From: SAR202 cluster bacterium
GTDB lineage: Bacteria; Chloroflexota; Dehalococcoidia; Lucifugimonadales; VGZR01
Direction of reading: 5' to 3'
Assembly: GCA_016872515.1 (NCBI GenBank)
Contig: VGZR01000007.1
Span: 1 to 64,000, forward strand
DNA: 64,000 bases
Below the pieces are notes generated by a model, which made no database searches, was not told where the DNA came from, and saw only the letters and a program-made list of their open reading frames with translations. Position numbers and translations under genes: made by a program. Numbering within the stretch: position 1 is the stretch's first letter; each line of letters begins with the position of its first letter. This document shows positions 9,086 through 18,408 of this stretch, one piece after another.

Positions 9086-10527
9086 CGTCCCGCCAGACGG
9101 CCCCGGCAGCCAGCCCAAGGACCGCCATCCCAAGCTCTCCTGAAGTCTATCGGCGTCTTCAAAGGGAGGTCGTGGCTCAGGGTCTCTGCACACACTGCGG
9201 GACGTGTGCCGGTCTTTCCGAAGGCGCTTTGGCAATGAAGCATACTCGCCAAGGGCCGCTTCCGACGCCATTGGTCGGAGATGCCTCCCAATTGGCTGAG
9301 TGGGCATTTGCTGCTTGTCCGGGCAAAGGCTTGAACTATCCGGAGCTGAGTCAGTGGGTGTTTGGCCATCCGCCGGAACAGTGGCTCGTGGGGTGCTGGC
9401 GGAAAGCGTATGTCGGCTTTTCGTCGGACCCGGCGGTGCGGCGGGCCGGGGCTTCTGCTGGGGTCATCACGCAAACGTTGATGCACCTCTTGGAGACGGG
9501 CAAGGTGGCTGGGGCGGTAGTCGTCAAACAGGGAAGCCCAAAACCATGGGAAGCCGAACCAATCATCGCTACCACACCTAAGCAAGTGATGGAGTGCACT
9601 CAGAGTGTCTATGTCCCAGTCCCGGTCAACACGATTTTGGCGGAAATGGAGAGGTTTCAGGGAAGACTTGCCTATGTGGGATTACCTGACCAAGTGGCTT
9701 CGCTACGGCGTCTTCAGCAGCTCGGACATCCTGGCGCCCTTAGGGTGGACTACGTCCTTGGCCCGTACTGCGGCATGGCGATGTATCAAAAGGCAATCGA
9801 GAGTTTTCTACGCGCAAACGGAGTCAAACGCATCGAGGATGTTGCAGAGTTGAGATACAGGGAAGGGGAGTGGCCGGGGTATCTTCAGGTCAAGACCCAC
9901 TCAGGTAAGGTGCTGCGAGCCGCGAAGTTCTACTACAACTACCTCATACCCTTCTATGTCACCCGCAGCACTTTGTATTCGGTGGACTTTACAAATGAAT
10001 TGACCGACATTTCGGTGGGCGATGCGTGGCATCCGAAGTACGAAAAGGAAGGCAAGGGCTTCTCTGTTGTTCTGGCACGGACCGCGAAGGGTGAACAGTT
10101 ACTTAACGAGATGCAGACGCAAAGGTTGGTAGAACTGGACGAGGCCTCCCTGCAGGAAGCGATGTCCATGCACGGCCACATGTTGGACTTCAAGAAGCGG
10201 GGGGCTTTCATCCGGATGGGTTGGCGGAGGCGGATGGGTAAACGGGTACCTGACTACGGCTATAAACCGGTGCGGATAGCGCCAAGCCGGAGGCTGGCCG
10301 AGGCGGTGATCTACACGGTTTTTCTGGTCTGCGGCAGCCGCGTAGCCAGAAGGTTAGTGGAGTTCGTGCCCTTGAGTGTTCTGGGGCCTATGTTCAATGT
10401 TCTTCGCAAGTCGTGGAAAAACATGTCGAAGCCTACGAAGCGGGCCGGACTCAGAGACTACCGCGTGCAGACTTGGCCCGGTCGCAAGGTGATTGCCACG
10501 CCAGAAGGTGGGAAGAGCGCGCGATGA
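9082..10527 (+). CDS. FrhB/FdhB-like coenzyme F420 hydrogenase/dehydrogenase beta-subunit family protein
   Basis: A 481-residue protein related to the F420-reducing hydrogenase beta subunit family. It has an N-terminal ferredoxin-like cysteine set (C36, C39, C42 in CTHCGTC; another in ACPGKG), an RRAGASAGVITQTLMHLLETGK segment typical of FrhB_N, and a C-terminal domain with DYVLGPYCGM and ISVGDAWHP. Family members inside polysaccharide loci are common, but their chemistry is not established; an iron-sulfur/flavin redox step on a nucleotide sugar is a guess. It starts with GTG overlapping the preceding TGA by four bases and ends inside the next ATG (ATGA). Confidence 0.75.
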   Translation: MTSRQTAPAASPRTAIPSSPEVYRRLQREVVAQGLCTHCGTCAGLSEGALAMKHTRQGPLPTPLVGDASQLAEWAFAACPGKGLNYPELSQWVFGHPPEQWLVGCWRKAYVGFSSDPAVRRAGASAGVITQTLMHLLETGKVAGAVVVKQGSPKPWEAEPIIATTPKQVMECTQSVYVPVPVNTILAEMERFQGRLAYVGLPDQVASLRRLQQLGHPGALRVDYVLGPYCGMAMYQKAIESFLRANGVKRIEDVAELRYREGEWPGYLQVKTHSGKVLRAAKFYYNYLIPFYVTRSTLYSVDFTNELTDISVGDAWHPKYEKEGKGFSVVLARTAKGEQLLNEMQTQRLVELDEASLQEAMSMHGHMLDFKKRGAFIRMGWRRRMGKRVPDYGYKPVRIAPSRRLAEAVIYTVFLVCGSRVARRLVEFVPLSVLGPMFNVLRKSWKNMSKPTKRAGLRDYRVQTWPGRKVIATPEGGKSAR

Positions 10528-11291
10528 GCGGAAACGTGGTGACCCGCACAGCGGCAGAGATCCGCCATTGGCTCCGCTCAGACTGGAGCTTCGATGACGT
10601 GGCCGCGCACTGGGATAGCACTCACGACTACGACGAGCAGAATAGCAAAACGGTCTCGTACTTCCGGCGGTTCGTGGATGGCCTTCGCCTGAGCAATGTC
10701 GCGGAAGGCGGACGGGTCTTGGATATATGCGCCCGGACGGGTAATGGGACGTTGTATTTCGCGAAGCACGGCAAAGTCGGCTCCGGGGTATGCGTCGAGG
10801 TCTCTCAGCGATTCATCGGGGTTGGTTCTAAGAGGCTTCAGGAAGCCGGAGTGGAGAATGTCCGGTGGGCCCGCCTGACCCGCTACGAGCTGCCTTTCAA
10901 AGACGCTGAGTTCGATACCGTCCTTTGCTTCGAGACGGTGGAGCACTTCTCGCAGCCGGAGAAACTCGTGGCGGAGCTGGGACGGGTAATCAAGCCTGGC
11001 GGGACGATGATTCTGACCACGCCGAACATTCTTTGGGAACCGATACACGCCCTGGCGGCCATCACTGGGATGCACCACTCCGAGGGGCCGCACAGGTTCG
11101 TGCGCGCCGGCCGCCTGGCGCGCATGATCAAGTCGGCGGATTTTCGCATTGACAAGGCAGAGACCGATGTACTGGTGCCCGGCGGCCCCAAGCCGCTGGT
11201 CAACGCAGGCGATTGGGTCGAGGCTCGCACACGGAGATGGCTGATGCCGATGGTGGGCCTCCGGCGGATGTTCGTATGCACGAAGCTGTAA
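10524..11291 (+). CDS. Class I SAM-dependent methyltransferase
   Basis: 255-residue methyltransferase starting at ATG 10524, which overlaps the upstream stop (ATGA). An in-frame ATG at 10413 is rejected because it lies deep in the previous gene. Motif I is VLDICARTGNGTLYF, where the usual GxGxG is partly altered to ARTGNG. Motif IV is FDTVLCFETVEHF, followed by RVIKPGGTMILTTPN. The stop shares a base with the flippase-like gene's ATG. Probably acts on a lipid-linked sugar or glycan, by context. Confidence 0.85.
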   Translation: MSGNVVTRTAAEIRHWLRSDWSFDDVAAHWDSTHDYDEQNSKTVSYFRRFVDGLRLSNVAEGGRVLDICARTGNGTLYFAKHGKVGSGVCVEVSQRFIGVGSKRLQEAGVENVRWARLTRYELPFKDAEFDTVLCFETVEHFSQPEKLVAELGRVIKPGGTMILTTPNILWEPIHALAAITGMHHSEGPHRFVRAGRLARMIKSADFRIDKAETDVLVPGGPKPLVNAGDWVEARTRRWLMPMVGLRRMFVCTKL

Positions 11292-12280
11292 TGGTGGAGA
11301 AGTCGGCCACGAAGTGCCTCCGGCTCAGGACTTGGGCGCTTCGAATCATCGGCCTGGTCCTCTTGGCCTTTTTGCTTTGGAGGGCGGAGTTAGGCCAGTT
11401 GGCCACGACGATGCGCGAGGCCGAACTGCCTTTGGTGTTTGCTTCGGTTGCTCTGCTACCGCCCTTGATCCTCCTCAAGACCGTCCGCTGGCAGGAAGTC
11501 TTACGCGCCCAATCCATACGGTTTCAAATCTGGCCCGCCTTTCTGGCGTATTGGGGCAGCTTATTCATAGGCCTGCTGACGCCCGGAAGGCTAGGGGAGT
11601 TCGTTAAGGCGCTGCATGTATCCCGGGACTGCGGGATCCCCCAATCGCGTGCGTTCGCCAGCGTGTTGGCCGACCGGCTTTTCGACCTCTATGCGCTGCT
11701 TATCGTAGGCGCGGTCGCGGTGGTGGCCATTTCGGCTGGAGCAGGGACCGTCCTGGCGGTGGTGGTGACTGCGGCGGTGGTCATCGCGCCGCTGATCCTG
11801 TTGATGGACAACAGGGCGTTTGGCCTGTTCAAGCGGCTGGAGTTGGTTGGGCCAGAAAAAGCACGCAGCTTCTCTCAGCGCTTCTTTTCTTGGGTAGGAG
11901 AGGTCAGGGATGAGTTGCGCAAGCTGACGGGCCGCCGTTTTGCTGTCGCGGCCGTTCTTACCGTGGTCTCTTACTTCCTCTTCTTCGGCCAGACGTACCT
12001 GCTCGCCTTGGCGCTGGACTTGGACGTGAGCTATGCCGAGGTCAGCTTCGTTACTGGCCTGGGTAGCCTGGTCACGTTGATACCGATTTCGATCTCGGGC
12101 CTGGGGACGAGGGAAGCCGTGATGATTGCGTATCTGAGCACGATGGGAGTTACACACGAGGCGGCCCTCGGATTCTCGCTCCTGGTATTCCTCACGTTCT
12201 ACGTGGGCGGGGGGTTCATCGGAGCCGCGGCCTGGCTGATGAAGCCCCTCCCACTGGGAAGCGTTCGTGGTAGTCCATAG
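11291..12280 (+). CDS. UPF0104/LPG_synthase_TM flippase-like integral membrane protein
   Basis: Polytopic membrane protein with 7-8 hydrophobic segments, from the lysylphosphatidylglycerol-synthetase transmembrane (flippase-like) family. Signatures seen are LTPGRLGEFVKALHVS, SVLADRLFDLYALLIVGAVA and ISISGLGTREAVMIAYL. The start ATG 11291 overlaps the previous TAA (TAATG); ATG 11276 would add five residues. Such proteins are often paired with polyprenyl-phosphate sugar synthases and GT-C enzymes. Flipping of polyprenyl-phosphate sugar is the likely role here, by context. Confidence 0.8.
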   Translation: MVEKSATKCLRLRTWALRIIGLVLLAFLLWRAELGQLATTMREAELPLVFASVALLPPLILLKTVRWQEVLRAQSIRFQIWPAFLAYWGSLFIGLLTPGRLGEFVKALHVSRDCGIPQSRAFASVLADRLFDLYALLIVGAVAVVAISAGAGTVLAVVVTAAVVIAPLILLMDNRAFGLFKRLELVGPEKARSFSQRFFSWVGEVRDELRKLTGRRFAVAAVLTVVSYFLFFGQTYLLALALDLDVSYAEVSFVTGLGSLVTLIPISISGLGTREAVMIAYLSTMGVTHEAALGFSLLVFLTFYVGGGFIGAAAWLMKPLPLGSVRGSP

Positions 12281-12296
12281 GGATGGGGACGAAGCT

Positions 12297-12425
12297 ATGA
12301 ACTTGCGCGGTGGCTGGGTAGGCGTCGCTGTCGCCCTGGTTTGGGTGGGACTGATTTTCGGTGCCTACTTCGCGCTAAGCCTACGCCACCAGGTGTTGGC
12401 GAAACTCTCGGAACTGATTAGATAG
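12297..12425 (+). CDS. Small single-span membrane protein (42 aa) coupled to GT-C gene
   Basis: A tiny ORF. After a short basic N-terminus (NLRGG) it has one hydrophobic helix (WVGVAVALVWVGLIFGAYFA) and then an amphipathic tail (LSLRHQVLAKLSELIR). Its TAG shares its last base with the GTG of the large membrane glycosyltransferase, so translation is likely coupled. Two other tiny ORFs (14283-14447 and 19086-19229) have the same architecture and the same position before GT-C genes, which is the main reason for calling it real. No known family recognised. Confidence 0.6.
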   Translation: MNLRGGWVGVAVALVWVGLIFGAYFALSLRHQVLAKLSELIR

Positions 12426-14248
12426 TGCCCACGTTTCCTTTGGACATCCTCATCGCTCTTTTTGCCGTCGTCGCTGCCTGGGGCGTGGGCCGCGGCATAT
12501 TGCGCCGACTGCCTCTGGGGAACACCACGTGGGCGGAGCAGGCCGTGCTGGCCTTGGGCCTGGGACTCGCCCTCATCGTGTTGCTGATGATGGTCTTGGG
12601 CTTCGCCGGTCTGTATAGCCAATTGCAAGCTTGGTTGATGTTGGCAGGTTTGGGGTTGGCCGGAGTCGTAAGCCAGGCCAAGGGTGATCTGGCTGGGGTG
12701 GTTAGTGCCAACGGAGCAGATGCTGTTTGGCGGAGGCTTCGCACCGCAGGATGGCCCTTCCTCTTGCTGGCCGCGGTGCTCCTCGTGTACGGGATAGGCT
12801 ACCTGGCGGCGGCGCTGGCGCCAACACTGGAGGGGGACTCCATCGCGGGCTACCTGCTGACCGCGCGGGAGTATGCCCGCCAGGGCGGAATCGTATCAGT
12901 GGACTATGCCTATACCAACACCTATCCGGCTAATGGGCAGATGCTGTCAACCCTTGGCTTTCTGCTGCGCGGCCAGGTCCTTGCCCAGATCATGGTGGTC
13001 TGGGTGCCAGGTCTGCTTGGCGCAGCCACGGTCTATGCCCTGGGACGGAGATGGTTCTCCCGGCGGGCGGCGCTGTTCGCCGTGGTGGTGTGGTATGGGA
13101 TGTACTCCGTCGGGTATCTCGCCGCATCTGGCAAGATTGACCTTGCGTGGGCCGCCTTCGACTTGCTTGCCATCTTGGCGTTCGCGCGCTGGTACTTTGC
13201 CAGAGAGGGAGAGCGGAGTTGGGGGTGGCTGGTGGTGGCGGGACTGTTCTTAGGGATAGCTGGAGGGACTAAGCAGGCCAGCCTGTTCACAGCGGTGACG
13301 ATGGCGATGGGCATCGCCTTCAAGCTCTGGCGCGATGGCAGCTTCAGGCCGAGGGCCATCGTGCAGTCATATTTGGTTATCGGCCTGCCTGCGGCCGTAG
13401 CTTTGGTATGGGTTGTACGCAGCTACACCCTATCGGACGCCGGGTTCTTCACAGGGGAAGAATTGCCCGGCGAGACGGGAATCACAGGCTATTTCCGTGT
13501 TTTGTGGGATATGTCCATGCTCGGAAATACATCATCCACTGAGGGGCCCGCGGGCAAACCCATCGGGCCTTCAGTGTTGGCGTCGGTCCCACTGGTGCTC
13601 CTGCTTCGTGACGTCGACCGGAGGCTGTGGCACATCCTTGCTTTCTGTGGGCTCATGTCGGCGATGTGGTATTTCGGCGTGCAACGCGCGCGGCATTTCC
13701 TGCCCACTCTCGGTCTGCTGTCTTTAGTGGCCGGGTATGTGGTGATGTCCTTCCTGGACCGAAAACCGCGGCTGGGCCAGGCCTTGGTGACGTTGGTGGC
13801 GGCCGCGCTAGTGCTCAATCTCGCGGTCTGGGCGTACATCAATTTCGTCTCGATTCAAAGGGCCCCCTACATACTCGGAATGCAGACCAAGGACGAGTAT
13901 TTGGCGGAGAATCTCCTGGAGCAGGGGTGGTATCCCAATCACACGGTGACGTCTTACGCCCTCGGCCTCCCCCAAGACGCGAGGATCGCAGGCCTCTCGG
14001 TAGGCAGTGGGTTTTACCTGGAGCGGCCCCTTTACACTGGATGGGCGCAGACACCTGCCGAGGTGCCCGACGCCGCGGCCTTCTATGGCCTACTCAGGTC
14101 TTCTGGCATCACGCATGTCTTCATCAACGACTTCGTGGTCAGGCAACGTCACTATGAGCAAGCATGGCTGGCCCAGCCCCCGTTCCAAGCTGAGTATCTC
14201 GAACAGTTGGTGTGCGACAATGGGCAATGTCTGTACGCGGTCAGGTAG
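12425..14248 (+). CDS. GT-C integral membrane glycosyltransferase (ArnT/PMT-like)
   Basis: A 607-residue protein with about 11-12 hydrophobic segments and a soluble C-terminal domain. The first large loop (LAPTLEGDSIAGYLLTAREY) carries the acidic residue pattern expected of ArnT/RgtA-type GT-C enzymes, which transfer a sugar from polyprenyl phosphate outside the membrane. The C-terminal part (about 490-607, with FYGLLRSSGITHVFINDF) is a globular domain shared with the GT-C proteins at 14447 and 19226. It starts with GTG overlapping the tiny upstream ORF by one base. Donor and acceptor unknown. Confidence 0.75.
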   Translation: MPTFPLDILIALFAVVAAWGVGRGILRRLPLGNTTWAEQAVLALGLGLALIVLLMMVLGFAGLYSQLQAWLMLAGLGLAGVVSQAKGDLAGVVSANGADAVWRRLRTAGWPFLLLAAVLLVYGIGYLAAALAPTLEGDSIAGYLLTAREYARQGGIVSVDYAYTNTYPANGQMLSTLGFLLRGQVLAQIMVVWVPGLLGAATVYALGRRWFSRRAALFAVVVWYGMYSVGYLAASGKIDLAWAAFDLLAILAFARWYFAREGERSWGWLVVAGLFLGIAGGTKQASLFTAVTMAMGIAFKLWRDGSFRPRAIVQSYLVIGLPAAVALVWVVRSYTLSDAGFFTGEELPGETGITGYFRVLWDMSMLGNTSSTEGPAGKPIGPSVLASVPLVLLLRDVDRRLWHILAFCGLMSAMWYFGVQRARHFLPTLGLLSLVAGYVVMSFLDRKPRLGQALVTLVAAALVLNLAVWAYINFVSIQRAPYILGMQTKDEYLAENLLEQGWYPNHTVTSYALGLPQDARIAGLSVGSGFYLERPLYTGWAQTPAEVPDAAAFYGLLRSSGITHVFINDFVVRQRHYEQAWLAQPPFQAEYLEQLVCDNGQCLYAVR

Positions 14249-14282
14249 ATTCAGCTGGATTCAGGAGTAGGTAAGCGAGTTT

Positions 14283-14447
14283 TTGATTGCCCGCCACCGC
14301 AAACAAGATAGTCGAAGGCCATGGCTGCTGTGGACGGTGGTCGTGTGGTTCTTATTGGTGAATGGTGTGTTTTACTGGCAACTGTTCAGAACCAGAATAG
14401 ATGACCTGAACCAGGTCTGGCAAAGGCTGCTTGACCTGTTTGGCTGA
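14283..14447 (+). CDS. Small single-span membrane protein (54 aa) coupled to GT-C gene
   Basis: TTG-started tiny ORF with a strongly basic head (IARHRKQDSRR), one hydrophobic helix (WLLWTVVVWFLLVNGVFYW) and an amphipathic tail with leucines at helical spacing (IDDLNQVWQRLLDLFG). TGA 14445-14447 shares its last base with ATG 14447 of the next GT-C gene. It matches the ORFs at 12297 and 19086 in layout though not in primary sequence. The start is less certain than the body: no ATG/GTG is available, and the nearest purine run (AGGAG) is about 15 bases upstream. Confidence 0.55.
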   Translation: MIARHRKQDSRRPWLLWTVVVWFLLVNGVFYWQLFRTRIDDLNQVWQRLLDLFG

Positions 14448-16363
14448 TGTCGCATCTTTATGATCTGATCATTGTCGCAGGGCTGTTTGTCGCGGCAGGG
14501 GGCTGTGGAACATGGCTCCTGAAGCTGCTGAAGCTCGAGTCAAGTGCACGTGTTCAATACGCACTATTTGCCATCGCACTTGGACTGGGCGTCCTTGGCT
14601 ATGTCAGCTTCTTCCTCGGCGTGGCGGGGCAGCTTACGAAGCCGTTGCTTGCCTCGCTTTACCTTGCGTTTCTCGGGGTTGGGATAAGCGGATGGTTTGC
14701 GTTCGCACGGCAGAGCCGATTGAGTTGGTGGCGACTAACTGCTGGTCTCTGGCCTACCTTGATCCGGCTACCCCTCACGGCAAAGCTGCTCGTGCTCTTC
14801 GTCATGTTGCTCGGGTTCGTCAATCTCTTGGCTGCGTTGGCGCCGGTCATCGGGGTGGACGAGCTGATTTACCGGGTCGCTGCGGCCGATATTTATCTCC
14901 GCCACGAGAAGATCCATTACCTCCCTTCCTTGACGCTACATCAGCAGCCCCAGCATCTGCAGATGGTCCAGCTATGGACCATGAGCCTTGGGTCAGATTC
15001 GACGACTCAGATAATCCAGTGGGCCGTTGGCCTCTTTCTGGTCGTTGGGATAGTGGAGCTGGCGAGAAAATACCTTCCCATCACCGTGGCTCTTACAGCA
15101 GGGGCGGTGTTCTACGCCTTCAGCGATGTGGTTGTCTTGTCCGGACGAGCAAGTCCCGACCTCGGCAACGGGTTATTCATGTTCCTCGCACTCATTGCGT
15201 TCGCGAACTGGATGGAAAAGAGCGGGACGCGCTGGCTCCTCTTGGCTGGGATTCTCGCCGGGCTCTTTGCGGCCGGCTCCAGGCTGCCGGGCGCTTATGC
15301 AGCTGTTGGCCTGAGCATCCTCGTCCTCATCTATGGGTGGAGGAGGTTCACCTGGCCCCTGCCAAAAGCGGTGCTCATCGGCGTTGGGGTTGGACTCGTG
15401 GCGTTCATCACAGTAGCCCCCTGGTACGCCAAATCCCTGCTCCAGGCCGGCAGTCCAACCTGGCCATACCTCCAACCGATATTCGGCGCGAAAGACTGGA
15501 CGGATGCGGCATACTCTTACTACTCAACCATCCAAGAAAGAGAGATTGGCCAGTGGCTCTCGGTAGTGCGGAGCATAAGGGCCCCGTGGGACTTTACGAT
15601 TTATCCCGGAAAATTCAACAGCGGCATAGTAGGGCCTCTCTTACTTGCCACCTTGCCCGCATTACTGGTGTTCCCAGTCCCCAAGCGGCTGAAATGGATC
15701 CTCGTGGCTGCACTGGTGTTGGTCCCGCTGTGGTATATTTCTTACCCGCGTCTTCGGGCACTCATGCCCATCATTGCTTTACTGTCCATCCTCTCCGCGT
15801 ACGTGGTATGGGCGACACTACAGCAGACCACTCTGTCCAGATGGGTTCGGTATCTCGTGTTCGCAACTGTCGCACTCTGGATGGCGATTGGACTGGCGTC
15901 AGCGACTTATTTTCACCTGGAATCTATCATAACCACCCTTGGAATCAAGTCGGAGCAGGAGTTCCTGCGAACGCGGCTGCGGGAACCGGACATGCGGTTT
16001 GAATGGTACGACGACTATCAGGCGATGAATGCGATGCTGCCGAAAGGGAGCCGGCTTCTCATCTATGAGTCGAGGGGATACTACCTGGATTTCGACTACG
16101 AACGTTATGACCTTATCGCTCGACGGGAGGAGGACCCTGAGCGGCTACGTGACCCTGACTACGTAGAGGAGAAGGTCAAGGAGTTGGCGATTGATTATGT
16201 GCTGCTTTGGCCTGGGCCCAAGTACGCCTCGGGTTATGGCCCAAGCCAAACATTGGAGGACACGTTGTTCGGGTTGTGTGGCCAGCGTTGGCCCATCGTC
16301 TACCGTAGCGATACGATGATTACTTGCAGCGTGAGTCAGGTCGTTGAGGAACAGGTGAATTGA
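14447..16363 (+). CDS. GT-C integral membrane glycosyltransferase (ArnT/PMT-like)
   Basis: A 638-residue polytopic protein with the same plan as its neighbours at 12425 and 19226. The first large loop (LAPVIGVDELIYRVAAADIY) holds the acidic pair, followed by a HQQPQHLQM stretch. Next come alternating hydrophobic segments with a WYAKSLLQAGSPTWPYL loop, and last a soluble C-terminal domain after about residue 515 (FEWYDDYQAMNAMLPKGSRLL). It likely transfers a sugar from a polyprenyl-phosphate carrier on the outer face. The stop overlaps the TTG start of the next GT2 gene. Confidence 0.75.
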   Translation: MSHLYDLIIVAGLFVAAGGCGTWLLKLLKLESSARVQYALFAIALGLGVLGYVSFFLGVAGQLTKPLLASLYLAFLGVGISGWFAFARQSRLSWWRLTAGLWPTLIRLPLTAKLLVLFVMLLGFVNLLAALAPVIGVDELIYRVAAADIYLRHEKIHYLPSLTLHQQPQHLQMVQLWTMSLGSDSTTQIIQWAVGLFLVVGIVELARKYLPITVALTAGAVFYAFSDVVVLSGRASPDLGNGLFMFLALIAFANWMEKSGTRWLLLAGILAGLFAAGSRLPGAYAAVGLSILVLIYGWRRFTWPLPKAVLIGVGVGLVAFITVAPWYAKSLLQAGSPTWPYLQPIFGAKDWTDAAYSYYSTIQEREIGQWLSVVRSIRAPWDFTIYPGKFNSGIVGPLLLATLPALLVFPVPKRLKWILVAALVLVPLWYISYPRLRALMPIIALLSILSAYVVWATLQQTTLSRWVRYLVFATVALWMAIGLASATYFHLESIITTLGIKSEQEFLRTRLREPDMRFEWYDDYQAMNAMLPKGSRLLIYESRGYYLDFDYERYDLIARREEDPERLRDPDYVEEKVKELAIDYVLLWPGPKYASGYGPSQTLEDTLFGLCGQRWPIVYRSDTMITCSVSQVVEEQVN

Positions 16364-17364
16364 AACTCATCATTCAGCTCCCGTGTCTCAACGAGGAAGA
16401 GGCATTGCCACAAGCTGTCAGAGACCTCCCCAAAGCGATTCCCGGCGTTGACACTATCGAGAGGCTGATCATTGACGATGGGAGCACAGACAAGACGGTG
16501 GAGGTGGCACGTCGGCTCGGCATTGAGCACGTTGTCAAACACACGACAAACAAGGGACTCGCGGCCGCCTTCCAGAGTGGTCTTAACGCCTCCCTCCAGT
16601 TGGGCGCGGATATCATCGTGAACACCGATGCAGACAACCAGTACCCTGGCCGATTCATCCCTGAACTCGTCGAGCCGATCCTTGCAGGACAGGCGGACAT
16701 GGTCATCGGAGACCGGCAGGTACACCACATCGGGGAGTTCTCATTCTCCAAGAAACTCCTTCAGAAAATGGGGAGTGCTGTTGTCCGTTATGTGTCTGGC
16801 ACGGATGTGCCTGACGCTCCTAGTGGATTCCGGGCCCTTTCTCGAGAAGCCGCGCTTCGCATCAATGTGCTCTCGGGATACACCTACACCCTAGAGACCA
16901 TCGTTCAGGCGGGAAAGAATAACCTCACCATCGCACATGTGCCGATCGAGACTAACCCGAAGGTGCGCGACTCGCGCTTGGTAAAGGGTAACTTGCAGTA
17001 CGTGTTGCGCTCTATGACGACCATATTGAGGTTGTTCGTTCTTTATGAACCGTTGCGTACGTTTGCCTATCTTGGCGTGCCCTTCCTGTTGTTTGGGGCT
17101 GCCCTCTGGGTACGTTACCTTGTGTTCGCGGCGATGGGAGAAGCAGGGGAGGGTGCGCACCTTTCGTCTGTAGTGGCTGGGGCGGTTTCAATCTTGGTGG
17201 CGCTCTTGCTCGTTTCCCTAGGCCTCATAGGAGAACTCCTGGCGACAAACCGGCGAATCATTGAGCAGGCGCTGTACTACACAAAACGGACGGCGTTGAT
17301 TGACGAGAAGATTGAGCGCGAGAGCTCGGCAACTCTCAAGGGGAACCTAAAGGGTCGCGCATGA
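16360..17364 (+). CDS. Polyprenyl-phosphate sugar synthase-like GT2 with C-terminal membrane helices
   Basis: 334 residues, from TTG 16360 overlapping the upstream TGA (TTGA). The GT-A domain has LIIQLPCLNEEEALP, LIIDDGSTDKT and VNTDADNQYPGRFIPEL (the DxD region). The last third holds two hydrophobic segments (FAYLGVPFLLFGAALWV and AVSILVALLLVSLGLIGELLA), as in DPMS-like and PglF/GtrB-like enzymes. It is a second lipid-linked sugar supplier in the locus and sits next to a second flippase-like gene, mirroring the 8204-12280 arrangement. Confidence 0.85.
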   Translation: MKLIIQLPCLNEEEALPQAVRDLPKAIPGVDTIERLIIDDGSTDKTVEVARRLGIEHVVKHTTNKGLAAAFQSGLNASLQLGADIIVNTDADNQYPGRFIPELVEPILAGQADMVIGDRQVHHIGEFSFSKKLLQKMGSAVVRYVSGTDVPDAPSGFRALSREAALRINVLSGYTYTLETIVQAGKNNLTIAHVPIETNPKVRDSRLVKGNLQYVLRSMTTILRLFVLYEPLRTFAYLGVPFLLFGAALWVRYLVFAAMGEAGEGAHLSSVVAGAVSILVALLLVSLGLIGELLATNRRIIEQALYYTKRTALIDEKIERESSATLKGNLKGRA

Positions 17365-18371
17365 ATTCCGACCCTCAAGGTTCCCCGGCTTCGGAGCCCT
17401 CCCGTGGCTGGTTGAGGCCAGGGCTAACTGGAGCAAGACGCCGATGGCGGGCCTGGAAGCTGACGCGGTGGTCTATACGTCTTGTTGGTCTGATCGTTCT
17501 CGCATTCGTCTTGCGCCAGGTGGACTTCAACCAGGTAGGAGAGGCGCTGAAATCGCTGCGTCCTTGGCCGCTCGTAGGCGCCATCTTGCTGACTGTGCCC
17601 TTCTTTTTGGTGAAAAGTTGGCGGTGGCGCCTGATATTGAGGCAGCTTGGCATCCACATCTCCAACCGCGAAGCCACTCAACTGTACGGGGTAGGTCTTT
17701 TCGTCGGTCAGGCTACTCCAGGCCAGTTGGGAGAGATGGTGCGGGCGCACTTTCTGTGGCGGAAGGGTCACGATCCCATCAAGTCGGCCGGGTCGGTGGT
17801 GGTGGACCGGGTGTTGGACTCCATCGCATTGGCGCTGTTTGTGGTGGCGGGTGTAATGATGTTCATGCGCCAGTGGGCTTTGGCCGCACTGCTGCTTGCA
17901 CTGCTACTCGCTGTATGTGCCCTGTTCGTCCCGTGGGCCAACAGCAAGATTTCACGCTTCACAGCTAAGTTAAAAAGCAGGCCTCGCCTGCAGCACCTTG
18001 TCGATGCCGCCCAAAGGTTTGTTATTACCTTCCCACTATCAATGTGCGAACCCAAAGCGGCAGTATTGATTGTCGGGGCTACGTTGCTTTCATCCGCCTT
18101 GAATTTCCTGCGGTTCTATCTCCTCCTGGCCGCCCTGGGATTGAGTCTGCCGGTCGCGCACTTCATATTCGGCGTTTCCTGGGCTAACTTCGCGGGGCTC
18201 CTTCCGGTAACGATATTCGGGGTCGGCCTGAGGGAAGCGGTGCTGGTCCAAGTCTTCCAAGATGCCGGACAAACGGCCGAAGGGGCCATAGCATTTTCTG
18301 CACTCATCTTGGCAGCGTACCTTCTGAACATCGTCTGGGGCTTCGGTGCATGGTTGCTTGAGACGCGATGA
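17361..18371 (+). CDS. UPF0104/LPG_synthase_TM flippase-like integral membrane protein
   Basis: 336-residue polytopic protein, second of its family in the window. Signatures are ATPGQLGEMVRAHFLW, SVVVDRVLDSIALALFVVAG and LPVTIFGVGLREAVLVQVF, matching position by position those of the protein at 11291. ATG 17361 overlaps the GT2 stop (ATGA). It probably moves the lipid-linked sugar made by the adjacent GT2 across the membrane; this is inferred from pairing. Confidence 0.8.
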   Translation: MNSDPQGSPASEPSRGWLRPGLTGARRRWRAWKLTRWSIRLVGLIVLAFVLRQVDFNQVGEALKSLRPWPLVGAILLTVPFFLVKSWRWRLILRQLGIHISNREATQLYGVGLFVGQATPGQLGEMVRAHFLWRKGHDPIKSAGSVVVDRVLDSIALALFVVAGVMMFMRQWALAALLLALLLAVCALFVPWANSKISRFTAKLKSRPRLQHLVDAAQRFVITFPLSMCEPKAAVLIVGATLLSSALNFLRFYLLLAALGLSLPVAHFIFGVSWANFAGLLPVTIFGVGLREAVLVQVFQDAGQTAEGAIAFSALILAAYLLNIVWGFGAWLLETR

Positions 18372-18408
18372 TTTCGAATCAAGCTGACGGTCGGGTTCTG
18401 TTCGACCA

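Noticed and set aside
14512-16002. A 496-codon second + frame within the GT-C gene at 14447
   Set aside because: It is Arg/Ala/Gly-rich with no hydrophobic pattern, while the other frame gives a normal polytopic membrane protein.
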